Positions 11,435 to 22,440 of a stretch of 64,000 bases of DNA are shown piece by piece; the first letter of the stretch is position 1, and each line of letters opens with the position of its first letter. Below the pieces are notes generated by a model. The model had not been told where the DNA came from, searched no databases, and saw nothing but the letters and a program-made list of their open reading frames with translations. Made by a program: the position numbers and the translations under genes. This DNA is from Lates calcarifer (lineage: Eukaryota > Chordata > Actinopteri > Centropomidae). Location of the stretch: assembly GCF_001640805.2 (NCBI RefSeq), contig NC_066835.1, positions 23,217,172 to 23,281,171 on the forward strand, read 5' to 3'.

Positions 11435-14400
11435 TTAAACACACATATGATTTTTGACAAGTAACTTCTTATTGAATCCTTTGCCACAAACGTTGCATTT
11501 ATACAGTTTTTCTCCTGTGTGAATCGTCATGTGCTCGGTGAGATGTACGTTTTGTTTGAAACTTTTACCACAAACTGAGCAGCTGAACGGTTTCTCTCCG
11601 GTGTGAATTCTCATGTGCGTTTTCAGATTACCCTTGAGGCTAAATGTTTTCCCGCACTCAGTGCAGCTGAACAACTCCTTGGCAGAAACTTTTTTTTCAG
11701 TTTGGTTTTGACGAAGCTGTGAGGACTCACCGACACACTTGTGGGTTTTAAGCTGCGTGTACCAGGTGAATCTTTTATTGCAAACACTACAGTTGAATCG
11801 TTTCTCCTCCGTGTGAACTGACATGTGCAGCGTCATACGCCTTTTATGTGCAAACCTTTTATCGCAAAATGGACAACTGAAGGGTTTCTCTCCAGTGTGA
11901 ATTCTTGTGTGCAGCTGCAACGTTCCTTTCTGACTGAAACATTTGCCACAGAAAGAGCATTCAAATGGTTTCTCTCCTGTGTGAATTCTCATGTGTGCCA
12001 AAATGTTTCCACTGCAGCTGAAACGTTTCTGACAAACTGAGCAGCTGAACGGTTTCTCTCCTGTGTGCGTTCTCATGTGGCTCATCAGATGGTCCTTACG
12101 ACAAAATGTTCTCCCACACTCAGAGCAGCTAAATGACTCCTTGTCAGTATTAGATCTTATATCACTAACTGAAACATCATCAGTTTTCAGAGCGTTTATA
12201 TCTGACTCAGATTCCTTGGTTTCCTTCCAACCATCATCACTGGGTTCAGTCTCAGGTTTTGGTTCTGTTTTATCATCAGTAACTGGCGGTAAGAGTCGAT
12301 CTGGACCTAAGTCCCTGGTTGATTCTGATGCTGAGTGAACACTGCGGTTGATTTTTTTCTTCCCTGTGTGGATTCTCATGTGTCTGCTAACATCTCCACT
12401 ATATCTGAACTGTTTTTTACAGACGGAGCAGCTGAAAGGTTTTTCTCCTGTGTGAAGTCTCATGTGACTGATCGAGTTTCCCTTTTGAGAAAATCTTTTA
12501 CCACAAAAGGAGCAACTAAATGGTTTCTCTCCTGTGTGAATTCTCATGTGCGCGTTCAGATGTGGTTTACGGCCAAATCTCTGACCACACTCAGAGCAGC
12601 TGAATGATCTCTCAACAGTGTTACAGTTAAAATCTATAACAGTGACTTTGCTGTTTTTCACAGAGTTTAGACCAGACTGAAGTTCCCTGGTCTCCTCCCA
12701 GTCTCCGTCACTGACTTCAGTTTCACTAGAGTCCAGAGAACTGTCATCACTGATAGGCTGTAAACATGGGTCTGGACCTGGGTTCCTGTCTGGTCCTGGT
12801 CCTCCACAGTCCTCTCTGTTCTCCTCAGTCTGACTCTGATGAGGCTCTGAGGACTGAGGTTTCTCTTCATCATCTTCACTCTTCACAGGGACAGGAGTGA
12901 AGGTGAACTTGGTGATATCAGCCTCCTCCAGCCCTTGAAGCTGCTCTCCCTCCTGACTGCTCCACACTTCCTCCTGTTCCTCTTTAATGTGGGGGGGCTC
13001 TGGGTCCTCCTGGTCCAGACTGGGGCTCCACTCCTGATGCTCACCAACAATCACTTTTCTGACATCTGAGGGTAAAGCTGAAACACAGACAATCAGTGGT
13101 TAATGTAAAAACAGCTTCATGTTAAAGCCTGTGAGACATGAAAGAGATCTTCAGTGCACACATTAAAGTTACACAAAGGGACAAAACACTAGAGTTCCTC
13201 TGTCTAAACGCGGCTGTTAGAAATATTACATTTCAGTGCCTGTTTTCTTACATTCATTATTTCACTGTATTTAAAAACTGCACAGGCTCTTCATTGGTTA
13301 ATAGAAAATCAGGGATGAAACAATAAGCTGATGAACCCAAACAGTAAAAGCTGCAATTCTTGATGAAACACCTCAGAGGCGTGTGGCCAGTAATCACTGC
13401 TCAACAGAAGAGGAATCAAACACCATCAGTTTTAGAAACAAGTTGCTTTGAAACCTGATTGTACATGTACCTGTCCCCTCATCACTCACTTTCCAAGTGT
13501 GTGGCAGAGTCTGCAATGGCCGTCAGGTGACAAAATGTTTTCAACTACTGCATCAACTTGTCTGTGAAGTGTAGAGGTTCATGTATAAAGCTACAGAGCT
13601 CCGGTAGCTGACGTCACACAATCCGAGCATGCAGAAGTCAAAATCAAAAGACTGACATATTGGCAGGAAAGCCACTGCTAGCAGCTAACCTGTCTCTCTG
13701 CCTGCTGTGTTTATAAAAAGTGAACATGGTGGAATCTGCTGTGTTTTATCAGATTCCCAAAGATCCTGAAAGACGACAGAAATGGATTACTGTCATAAAA
13801 CAAGCTGAAGAAAATGTGGCAATGGGAACAAACAGGAAACAGATTCTGCTTCTGTAGTGATCACTTTATATCAGCTACACAATCCAACGCTTCCTGACTT
13901 TAATATCTGGTTTATTTTACTGCTTTTATTACGATTTCTAACAGTTCTATTTTCATATAAGCTAATTTAGACCCGTGCCTTGTGGTGTGGATTTCACAGG
14001 GCGAACTTGTTGGACGAGGGAAAGTTGATCAGGTTGTAGATGCATGGACGCTGCAGGTCTGGAACATCGTCCCCTCCGGCGCCTCAATACTTGAGAAAAA
14101 CACACCGGGGGCATTGTAAGGGTCAATAACGTTTTATAAGATAATCCTTCCCATAGTGGGGAAAATTACATTGTTACAGCAGCAGCAGGAATAGCAAAAT
14201 AGAAAAATAATCTAAAATAAATAAAATAATATCTGAAGGATGAATAACAACTTGTTTAAACAGAGTCTTTGCTGATTCAGTCCTGGTCTCAGTTACTGTT
14301 TGTAATGTAACTAGTTACTGATTCACCTGAAGTCTTTAACAACTCTGATGTAAATCATCACGTCTGGTTTTTCTCTCACACATTCAACAGTAAATTCTTA

Positions 14401-14602
14401 ACATCATCAACACTAAAGGCTCCTCGTGTCCACGAAATAATTATTCCTCTAAAAAAAAAAAAAACCGTTTTCCTTACGGACTGAGTTAGCTAACGTTAGC
14501 TTAGCATCGTTAGCAACGCAGTCTTAAACGTTTCCTGCAGCAGAAACAGAACAAACCTTCTCCTCTCAGATCCACATCCGGTAGTTTCCGGTGTCGGTCC
14601 AT
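11435..14602 (-). CDS. ZNF-B: C2H2 zinc-finger protein, 11 fingers in two or three blocks
   Basis: Finger exon 11435-13077 (acceptor gtgtttcag) on the minus strand, proposed to splice to a tiny first exon at 14557-14602 (ATG at 14602, donor GAAG|GTTTGT). Both are phase 1, giving GEALPSDVRKVIVGEHQEW and 562 residues. The 15-codon first exon (MDRHRKLPDVDLRGE) resembles only the end of the MSRF-type module (IDRNRKLLDLV), so the helical part is missing. Exon 2 has the acidic linker with IKEE and VKSE sites, three fingers, an acidic spacer, five fingers ending in a C-X2-C-X12-H-X1-C finger (HKC), a spacer, then three more, the last ending HMC. Inferred to be a nuclear DNA-binding regulator. The finger exon is secure; the first exon is less so. 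Confidence 0.8.
13726..13905 (+). pseudogene. THAP-like domain relic (inside ZNF-B intron, opposite strand)
   Basis: The plus strand encodes FYQIPKDPERRQKWITVIKQ followed, in a shifted frame, by FCSDHFISA. Order and spacing recall the THAP zinc-binding DNA-binding domain: a P-x-D/K-P-x-R-R-x-x-W block, then a C-S-x-H-F block. The N-terminal Cys pair expected before F is missing and the two halves are out of frame, so this is not a functional domain. It probably derives from a P-element-type transposase or a THAP gene. Assignment rests on motif resemblance only. Confidence 0.4.
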
Positions 14603-14784
14603 CGCTGATCTGTTCAGAAAACCAGACGACCCACAGCTTTTCTCTTCTTATTGGGATTTAACTGACGGGTCGACTCTCAGATAACATTGTTAAAGTAGAA
14701 ATCATAACTTCCGGAGGCACGTTTCAAAATAAAATCCCCTTTGAGGCCCATCTCATCTACTAACTTTACGTGGGAGAAAAAAAT

Positions 14785-14787
<3 letters not shown>

Positions 14788-14838
<51 letters not shown>
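14788..14838. repeat. (TA)n microsatellite
   Basis: About 51 bp of uninterrupted alternating TA, immediately beside the inverted promoter/exon-1 copy that begins near 14874. Confidence 0.95.
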
Positions 14839-14843
<5 letters not shown>

Positions 14844-14873
14844 GGAGAAATTGTTTAACTAAGGTTTATATTC

Positions 14874-15689
14874 TACAGTAACTTCAGTTCGTCAATTAAC
14901 ATGAGTTTCTCAAAGGCAGGTTCAGTGTTTGTGTCGCTCACATTAGAATATGTCTGGTTCTAAAAACCTGAGCCTCTGTCTCCATTTGGCTTCATGTTGA
15001 ACTGTTATAGAAAAGACTGTCTACTTTTATTCTGAAGGTCGATGGTGTACCGGAAGTCGTGTTTCACTTCCGGGTCTCGGCGGAACGCAGCTGTCCTGAG
15101 CAGTAGAGAGTGGACGAGTATTGTGGGAACAACAGGAGGTGCAGGACACACAGAGAGCCGTGAGAGAAAATGAGAAGGAGGTGAGATTCCAACATGAAAT
15201 GTATCCAACTGCAGCAGATGAAGCTGAGAAAGAGCGGACATGACGGAGGAAATGCAAAGATTAGGCACGAGAGCAAGATAAAGAACAGACTGGAGTGAGG
15301 AACGAGTGAACAGGACAGAAGGAGCTCGATCAACTTCCAGCGGGAAACAGGCCTGATGGGAAAAGTTTAGTAGTCGGGACAATGGAGGAGCTGAGTGGCG
15401 TTAAACACCACAGAAGAAGAAGCAGCAGCCCGTATGGATGTTGTGTTTGCTACAGGAGCAGAGGAAACATGTCAGCCAGGTCTAAATAACGATAAAACCA
15501 CCACCAGTGTTTTTTCTTGTTTGATTCTACGATCTGTGGAAAATGTCCAGATTTCAGGATCTTAAAGATTCGTTCAAACGGCGGCTGCTGACTGCGGTTC
15601 GTAAAGATCTGTTTGGACATTTGGAGAGAAAAATATCTGAATATGAAAAGGAGATCGACCGCAACAGAAAACTGCTGGATCTGGTTTCA
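14874..15689. repeat. Duplicated promoter/exon-1 block, copy 3 (inverted)
   Basis: Reverse-complement copy of about 1355-2172. With copy 1 it forms a large inverted repeat with arms of about 0.8 kb separated by about 12.7 kb. Similarity breaks within the exon-1 sequence at about 15689. Confidence 0.85.
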
Positions 15690-16100
15690 ACTAACTCCTT
15701 CTTACCTCTCAGGACTTTGTGTTGTACTGAATGTAAATGAGGCTGAACTGAGCCACTGACACTTTATCAACATAAACGTTTATGGAATTATTTTTTCATA
15801 TATTAATTAAATAAAAGCCCAACTGATCATTGGCATCTGTGCTTCTTTAAATGTTCATTTTCACTGACATTAAATACGAATACTGAAACAGAATCTCTGA
15901 TACTGAATCAATTTTTATTGTAAAGAACTTCTAAAGCTAAACTTTGATTTTCTTGTTGCTGATCAATTCTATCATTTAGGTTTTTCCTCATTTCACTACT
16001 CCAGTGTGATGTCCTGTAATGAATCCTCCTTCATGACGGTTCTAATGTTCAGGATTGTTTTAGACCACCTTAGTTTTAACTGGGGTTCCTAATAAATTGA
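15543..16100 (+). pseudogene. ZNF remnant: exon 1 joined to a 3'-end region
   Basis: From ATG 15543 the plus strand encodes the MSRF-type module (MSRFQDLKDSFKRRLL to KLLDLVS), identical in the parts compared to the first exons at 1328 and 6792. At about 15689 it leaves exon-1 sequence before the splice donor. From about 15694 the sequence instead matches, in reverse complement, the ZNF-A downstream region at 3240-3790, including an AATAAA at 15810-15815. The frame runs only to a stop at 15738-15740 (65 codons). This is a gene copy whose intron and whole finger exon were deleted. Confidence 0.7.
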
Positions 16101-16179
16101 TAATGGGTGTGGATGATGCTGTCATCCACCTGCTGCAGTGTGACAGTGAGAGTCATGTTGTTTGTTGCTGAGTGAGAAG

Positions 16180-16475
16180 CTGCTCAGGACGAGTGTCAGC
16201 ACCAGGTCCTGGATCACTGACTGTCAGACAGACTTCAGTCTGTGCAGCTGGCGTCCTCCCAGTCTGGTGTGGTCAGTAACAGAGGGGCAGCTCAGGGGGG
16301 CGCCCTGCCTAGTTCACTCTGAACACTGAATCATCAAGTTCTCTGATAACAGTGCTGGTGTGTTAGAAATAGACGTGGGAGTAATAGACAACTCTATTCA
16401 TCTGCTCCTAAACATGAACAAGACCAAGGAGCTGGTGGTGGACTTTAGGAGGACCAGGACTGTGACCAGACTCTG
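16180..16475 (+). mobile_element. LINE reverse-transcriptase fragment (L2-like)
   Basis: The frame at 16321-16460 encodes IIKFSDNSAGV and, further on, LNMNKTKELVVDFRRTR. These resemble the YSDDTAI and LNVNKTKELVVDFRR blocks typical of fish L2/Maui-type LINEs. The catalytic block is degenerate (SDN) and upstream parts are out of frame, so it is a dead fragment. Confidence 0.7.
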
Positions 16476-18034
16476 TGTGTCAGATGAACACTGCCACCTG
16501 TGCTCACCTGTTGTATTTTCTACAGACTTCACTGCCAGTTCTGCACATCCATCCTTCAACTATATTTATTCATCACTTCAGTCAGTAACTGTTTGTCCAC
16601 AGCCCTGCTCTTAATTAGATGTATTTATTTCTATCTAATAACCTTGGATGGGCAGCGTGCTGTGTTCACGTGCTGTTAGAAGTTCATCTCTGTGAAGGTT
16701 CACGCATTTTTTAAGTTTAAAAGAAAACAAAAACAGGTGAAACATCAGTCAGAGTAAAACCGGTTCATACACCGGGTACTCACGCTTCACCTATCCCAAG
16801 ACCGGAAGCTCGATTCATCCGATTCTCCAGGTGGGTTTTCCCGCTCCGGACACCAGAGGTGACGCTGGGTTTGAATCCAGAGATGTTCTGTTTCTGTGTT
16901 GCAGCTCCGACACTCAGATTAACGGAGGCAGGTTTCAAACTGCGCAGGTGTGTTGGGGAACTGTGATTGGACCAGTTAGCACATTCAACGTCAACTTCAG
17001 CTGTGTTCGGCTCTGTATAACAGTCTGCAGTCAGTTCAGTTCTAACTAATGTGCATCACGTAAAGTCGGACACACCTGATGACTGTGGGTGTTACCTGAG
17101 TGAAACATGAATGGACAGGTGGGTGGTGACATCATTCAGCTGATCTGATGTCAGTTTTAATTTAAAGAAAAACGTTTGATCTTTCATGACAAAGAAAAGT
17201 GAAGATGTGAGAAACGAAGAGGAAACTGATCTGCTGGGTTCGGTCTGAAAATATATATTTGACTTTACTGACGTTAGTTTCACTCAGACATCTTATCGAT
17301 CTTCACTCAGAGTTTAATGAGGTGGTTGATTGTTCTGCCCTCTAGTGTTTCAAACTAGAAACTACAGTCTGAATTTTTTCTCAGACCTGTAGTGATTTTT
17401 AGTTTGTTTTCTGGTTCCAAAGTGAAAGCTGCTGTTTGTGTTGATAACAAACACGAGTGAGTCCATCTTCTAAAATACTTTACTGATTATAAAGAAGCAG
17501 AAACTGACATCAGTGACGTTTGATCATCTTTCTCGTTGGTTACAGATTCAGTTCATTCAAACAGGCCAATCTGTACATAATCCAGGAGAAAGGAATAAAG
17601 AACAGAAAATAGAATCACCATTCTACTAAATCAACAGAGAAAGGATATCATATATTCACTGAGGGAGCTTATAGAAATTCTTCTACATTAAATGTGAATA
17701 TTGGCTGGTCAATACATAGCATGAGACAACAGAATCTATTCATCTCATATATATTTCTGTAGAGTTTACACTGTTTCTGTCTCTGGTTGTATTAGTACAT
17801 TAATAGGAATTTATATTTGACAGTATTGTTACATCATTGTGATAAAATACCTTCATTGGTTTAACAGACATGTAACTGTGACTGTATCATGTGACCTTTG
17901 ATCATCTGGTTCATAAATTCACAGTTTGTCTTGATGCCGTGAAGTGGACTCATAACGATAAATAAGGCACGTTTTAGAAGTTTACATTTCTTAGCTTCAG
18001 TATATTTCAGAGACCGTCTCAGAGACGCGAATCT
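16476..18034. other. Intergenic / ZNF-C downstream region
   Basis: No coding exon that I can support. A 72-codon plus-strand frame at 16831-17049 has no recognisable domain. The segment just below 18035 is probably the 3' UTR of ZNF-C. Confidence 0.5.
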
Positions 18035-21000
18035 CTACTTCACCTCTCTCTTTGTGTCTGTATGATATTTCATGTGATTATTGAAGCTTTGCCTCCAGGT
18101 GAAGCTTTTCCCACAGACTGAGCAGCTGAACGGTTTCTCTCCTGTGTGCGTTCTCATGTGAACCTTCAGATGTCCACTCTCAGTGAAACGGTTCCCACAC
18201 ACCGAGCAGCTGAATGGTTTCTCTCCGGTGTGGATTCTCATGTGTTTTCGTAATGATCCACTGCATGAAAAGTACTTCATGCACACTGAGCAGCCGTAAG
18301 GTTTCTCTCCAGTGTGAATTCTCATGTGCTCCTGCCGATTTTTCTTGCGACGAAATCTTTTCCCACACTGAGTGCAGCTGAACGGTCTCTCTGAATCATC
18401 ACCTCTCATGTCCCCTTCAGGGACTTCATCTTTGTTTGGAGAGTTTAAACCTGACTGAGGTTCCCTGGTCTCCTTACACTGATCATCACTGACCTCAGCC
18501 TGAGTCTTTGAGCTTCTGGCTGGAGGCTCTGAGGACTCACCAACACACTGATGCTCTTTGAGGTTGTAACGCCAAGCAAATCTTTTGCCACAAACACAGT
18601 AAAGGAAGCGTTTCTCCTCTGTGTGGACGTCCACGTGGTTTGTCAGAAGTCCTTTCTGTGTAAATCCTTTATCACAAAACGAACAGCTGAACGGTTTCTC
18701 TCCTGTGTGAGTTCCCATGTGTATCTTCAGATTCTCCTCACCACAAAAGGCTTTTCCACACTCAGAGCAGATAAAAGATTTCTTGTCAGAACCTCCACCC
18801 TCATTGCTCACAGGGACTTCACTGTTTGTCTCCGAGTTTAAACCTGTCTGAGGTTTGTCTCTGACTTCAGTCTCAGGTTCAGAGGAGTCTGAAGTCTTGT
18901 CATCAGAGTCAGATTCTCCATCAGACTCTGTTTTCCTGTGTTGAGTTGAGCTGCTGTCTGAAGGTTCGGTCTGACTGAGCTGTGATGAATCTTTGCCACA
19001 TTTGTGGTTTTTGAGCTCATGACGCCAAGCGAATGTTTTCTCACAGACACAGCAGCGGTATCGGATCTTCCCTGTGTGGCGTGCCATGTGCTGCATCAGA
19101 TATCCTCTTTGTGTAAATTTTCTTCCACAGACTGAGCAGCTGAACAGATTCTCTTCAGTGTGAGCTCCCAGGTCTTTTTTCAGATGATGACTGTAGCAGA
19201 GTCTTTTATCACACTCAGAGAGGCTCACAGTGTTACAGCTCACAGCAGCAGCAGAGGAGCTGAGGTGAAGCTGTGGAAACCCTGTAACACACTGATGGCG
19301 CTCCACTCCCGCCTGCCAGACAAGTCTTTTGTTACAGATGCTGCAGCTCTGTCCTTTCTCTCCTCTGTGGACAGACATGTGTTGGATCAGATATCCCTTT
19401 CTTGTATATTTTTTCCCACACACTGAACAACTGAATGGTTTTGTTCCCGTGTGGATTCTCATGTGAGTCTCCAGAAATCTGCCCTTTGTGAATTTTTTCC
19501 CACACTCGGGGCAGCTGAATGGTTTCTCACTGACGCGGCCGTCGTTACTTTCCAGAGACTTTAAACCAGACTGAGCTTCACTTGTCTCCTCCCAGTCATC
19601 ACAGCTCACTTCAATTTCAGCTACAGAGAATTCTGAAGCTTTGTAATCAATGACTGGACCTAGGTTCCTATCTGGTCCTGGTCCTCCACAGTCCTCTCTG
19701 TTCTCCTCAGTCTGACTCTGATGAGGCTCTGAGGACTGAGGTTTCTCTTCATCATCTTCACTCTTCACAGGGACAGGAGTGAAGGTGAACTTGGTGATAT
19801 CAGCCTCCTCCAGCCCTTGAAGCTGCTCTCCCTCCTGACTGCTCCACACTTCCTCCTGTTCCTCTTTAATGTGGGGGGGCTCTGGGTCCTCCTGGTCCAG
19901 ACTGGGGCTCCACTCCTGCTGCTCAGGGGGAACCTCTTCTTTCCTCAGCAGCTGCTCAACATCTGCAGGACAGAGACAGAGACAGACATTATGTAACAGC
20001 TGCTTCAGACCTTCTCTCCTGGAGTGACGTAAAAACTGAACCAAAAGACCAAACAGATTAAAACTGACATGTTTAAAGTAAAAGAAAGAAAAAGGAAAGT
20101 TTAAAGCTCCATAAGAACAAAACAAACAGCTGAAAGGTTTTTCTCCTGTAAAACATCTTGTGTGTGTCTGAACAGAGTCTGTTTGTTGAATCACATTTTA
20201 AACAGACAGAGGTTCACTTGTCTCTGTCCAGTTCTCACCTGCTTCAGTCTGAACCTGTGAACCTCTGACGACACCTGAGTCATGATCATGATTCTGTGAC
20301 CCACTTACATCCTGTCCCTCATCAGGCAGCTTTTATTGTGAAGTATTCAGGAAATGAATTTGTACCCTCCTGATGGAAAACTGTTCTGATCTGGCTGAGT
20401 TTGTTCAAACACTGTAAAAACAACTGGAACTGAAACTGAATATAAGCTGATTTAGATTTAACTGAAACATTCTGCTTTAAATACAGAAACATTCCTGATG
20501 AAAATCTTTCAACAACAAAGAAACAAGAAGACTAAAGTCTAATACATTTTATTCAAAGAAATAAAACGTTAATCTGCAGTCATAAACTGACGGGAACAAT
20601 AAACTGCAGACAGACTGATCAAGAAACTGGAATCATTATTTTTCTCATGACGCAGGTAAAACATGTTGGTTTGTTCTGATGAGACAATAAATGAGTTTAT
20701 CAAAACACAATCATCAGTATAATCGTTAATATCTTCACAAGAACGACTGTGATTTACAAGAGTTTTTCCTTTAACGTTAACGGAACATGAATTTGACCAC
20801 AGCCCATAAAGAACAGTTCAGATCAATTAGAATTTATTTTATTTGACTGAAAGACTCCTGACGTCAGAGTAAATCTGTTGCCACGTGGACTTTCATGTGT
20901 CTCACTCCTCTAAACCTGAAATGTCTCTGACAGACAGAGCAGCTGAACGGTTTCTCTTCAGAAAGTAACTGTAGCTGAATGTTTTACCACAGTCAGAGCA

Positions 21001-22161
21001 GCTGAGTGGTTTCTCCTCAGCTCCACGTCTGAGAGTCTTTAAACCTAAAGGTTCTCTGGTCTCCTGCCAATCACCATCACTGTCCTCAGCCTGGGGCTGT
21101 AAACGTGGGTCTGGACCTGGGTTCCTGTCTGGTCCTGGTCCTCCACAGTCCTCTCTGTTCTCCTCAGTCTGACTCTGATGAATCTCTGAGCCTCCTCCTG
21201 GTCCAGACTGGTCCTCCTGGTCACTGACAGACGTCTGCAGAGGAGAGCAGAGACGTCGACAGATCAGCGTCAGAGGAGCAGTGTGCCCTCTGACAGGGTT
21301 ACTGAATGCTAAGCTAATGCTAAATGATGACCCTGACTCTGATGTTTCTTTGTGATGGTCTGAGATCAGGGTTCAGGATCTCTGGGTTCAGGGTCTGAGT
21401 CTGACCCAGCTCCAGTTGTCTGCTGATTATGTGCTGATATCCACCGATCAGTCGATCAATGACTGAAGCTCTCGATGAGTCGCTGAAGAAATCGTCTGGA
21501 AAATCTTTGAATCTGACATTAAAATAAAACATTTTAATTCATGTTTACAGAAATACTGATTAATTCAGTTATTGATTATTCCTCCACAGATCAATAAACT
21601 GATTGACAAGAGGTGGTTTCACCTGTTAACCCCCCCCGACTCTAAACTGAAAAGAAATAAACTGATTCTGATGATTAATGAGTTGATTGGCAGCTAATTA
21701 TCGATCAATCACCTAATCAGTTCAGTGTATGTGATCCACTGAATCTATAATCAATAAACCTGACGTCATAAACCACCCGTTTCCCCGGAAACGGCCACAG
21801 CAGATCAACAATCAGTCCGCACGCGCTGTTTTAGCACCGGCCGCGGTTCGCCGCTCGGCTGTTTCCGGATCTGACCTGCTCTGTGCAGCCTGACTTCGGG
21901 CTTCAGCACGGCATCGAGCAGCCTCCTCTGGCGGCAGATCTCCCGCTCTGACCGCTCCACTCTGTCTTCGTACTCCGCCACGGTTTCCTCAAACAGACCG
22001 ACGATCTCCTCCGCCGCCGCCTTTAGCCGCTCGGTGAGCAGCGCTCTCAGCGCCGGGATTTCTGCCGTTTCTTCTCCTTTCTCCACCTGCAGCAGAAAGT
22101 CTTCAGCGGCGGCGCTGATCCGCTCGTGGACCGACACCCGCAGCAGCTGCACGGCGCACAT
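18035..22161 (-). CDS. ZNF-C: C2H2 zinc-finger protein, about 12-13 fingers
   Basis: Proposed exons on the minus strand are 21876-22161 (286 nt, donor GCAG|GTCAG) and 18035-19962 (acceptor gtcctgcag). The phase-1 join reads [14 protein letters not shown] and gives 737 residues. Exon 1 (MCAVQ type) encodes two tandem helical units then a coiled coil ending [10 protein letters not shown]. Exon 2 carries the acidic linker (IKEE and VKSE sites, GPGPDRN stretch), then finger blocks separated by acidic spacers. About twelve fingers are usable, one is degenerate ([13 protein letters not shown]), and three are of the H-X1-C type (HQC, HKC, HQC). The closest upstream exon 1 lies beyond a decayed finger exon (20878-21234), which splicing would have to skip; assignment of this exon 1 is therefore an inference. 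The finger exon's open frame runs upstream of the acceptor to 20194, but that part looks like intron with a finger relic. Confidence 0.8.
20100..20185 (-). pseudogene. Finger relic in ZNF-C intron
   Basis: The minus strand encodes [18 protein letters not shown]: the end of one finger, an intact TGEKPF linker and the Cys pair of a second, then non-finger sequence. It lies about 140 bp upstream of the ZNF-C acceptor and is in frame with it by chance or ancestry. It is a fragment of an older finger array. Confidence 0.65.
20878..21234 (-). pseudogene. Decayed ZNF finger exon
   Basis: A good acceptor (tcctctgcag before 21234) is followed by ACGTCTGTCAGTGA, where the expected phase-1 frame meets TGA at the fifth codon. 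Another frame then gives the [20 protein letters not shown] linker, missing the [10 protein letters not shown] and FTPVPVKSE parts. One partial finger ([16 protein letters not shown]) follows, truncated where it runs into the Cys pair of another finger in a different frame. Several indels make this a clear pseudogene. It sits between ZNF-C's finger exon and the first exon at 22161, and was probably that exon's original partner. Confidence 0.75.
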
Positions 22162-22440
22162 TTTCCTCCTTTTCTGCGCAATCTGAGCCTCCAGCGAACA
22201 AAGAGAGCCAGCGGGGAAGTAAACAGAGACACCGAGTTCCGCGTCGACGACAGTTCGCTGAGAGGAGAGCGAAGCGAACAGCGCCCTCTGCTGGACTGGA
22301 GGACAAACACACCCACTACACTCAGAGACAGAGGAGCAAGTTCTGTGCTCTCTGACTCACTGAGACTCTGAAGTACACAAGTACCACATCACACTATACG
22401 CAGAGTACTCACAGTAAAAGTACTCCCTCTGCTGGACTGG
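21876..22440. repeat. MCAVQ exon-1/promoter block, copy 1
   Basis: The 286-bp first exon plus about 270 bp of upstream sequence is near-identical to 26738-27302 and, inverted, to 40787-41270. In this copy the intron sequence after the donor differs from the other two. Confidence 0.9.

Noticed and set aside
20000..20194. ZNF-C translation starting at an ATG at 20194
   Set aside because: The upstream part has a finger relic followed by hydrophobic non-domain sequence, and a good acceptor lies at 19963. The two-exon structure shared by all neighbours is a better model.
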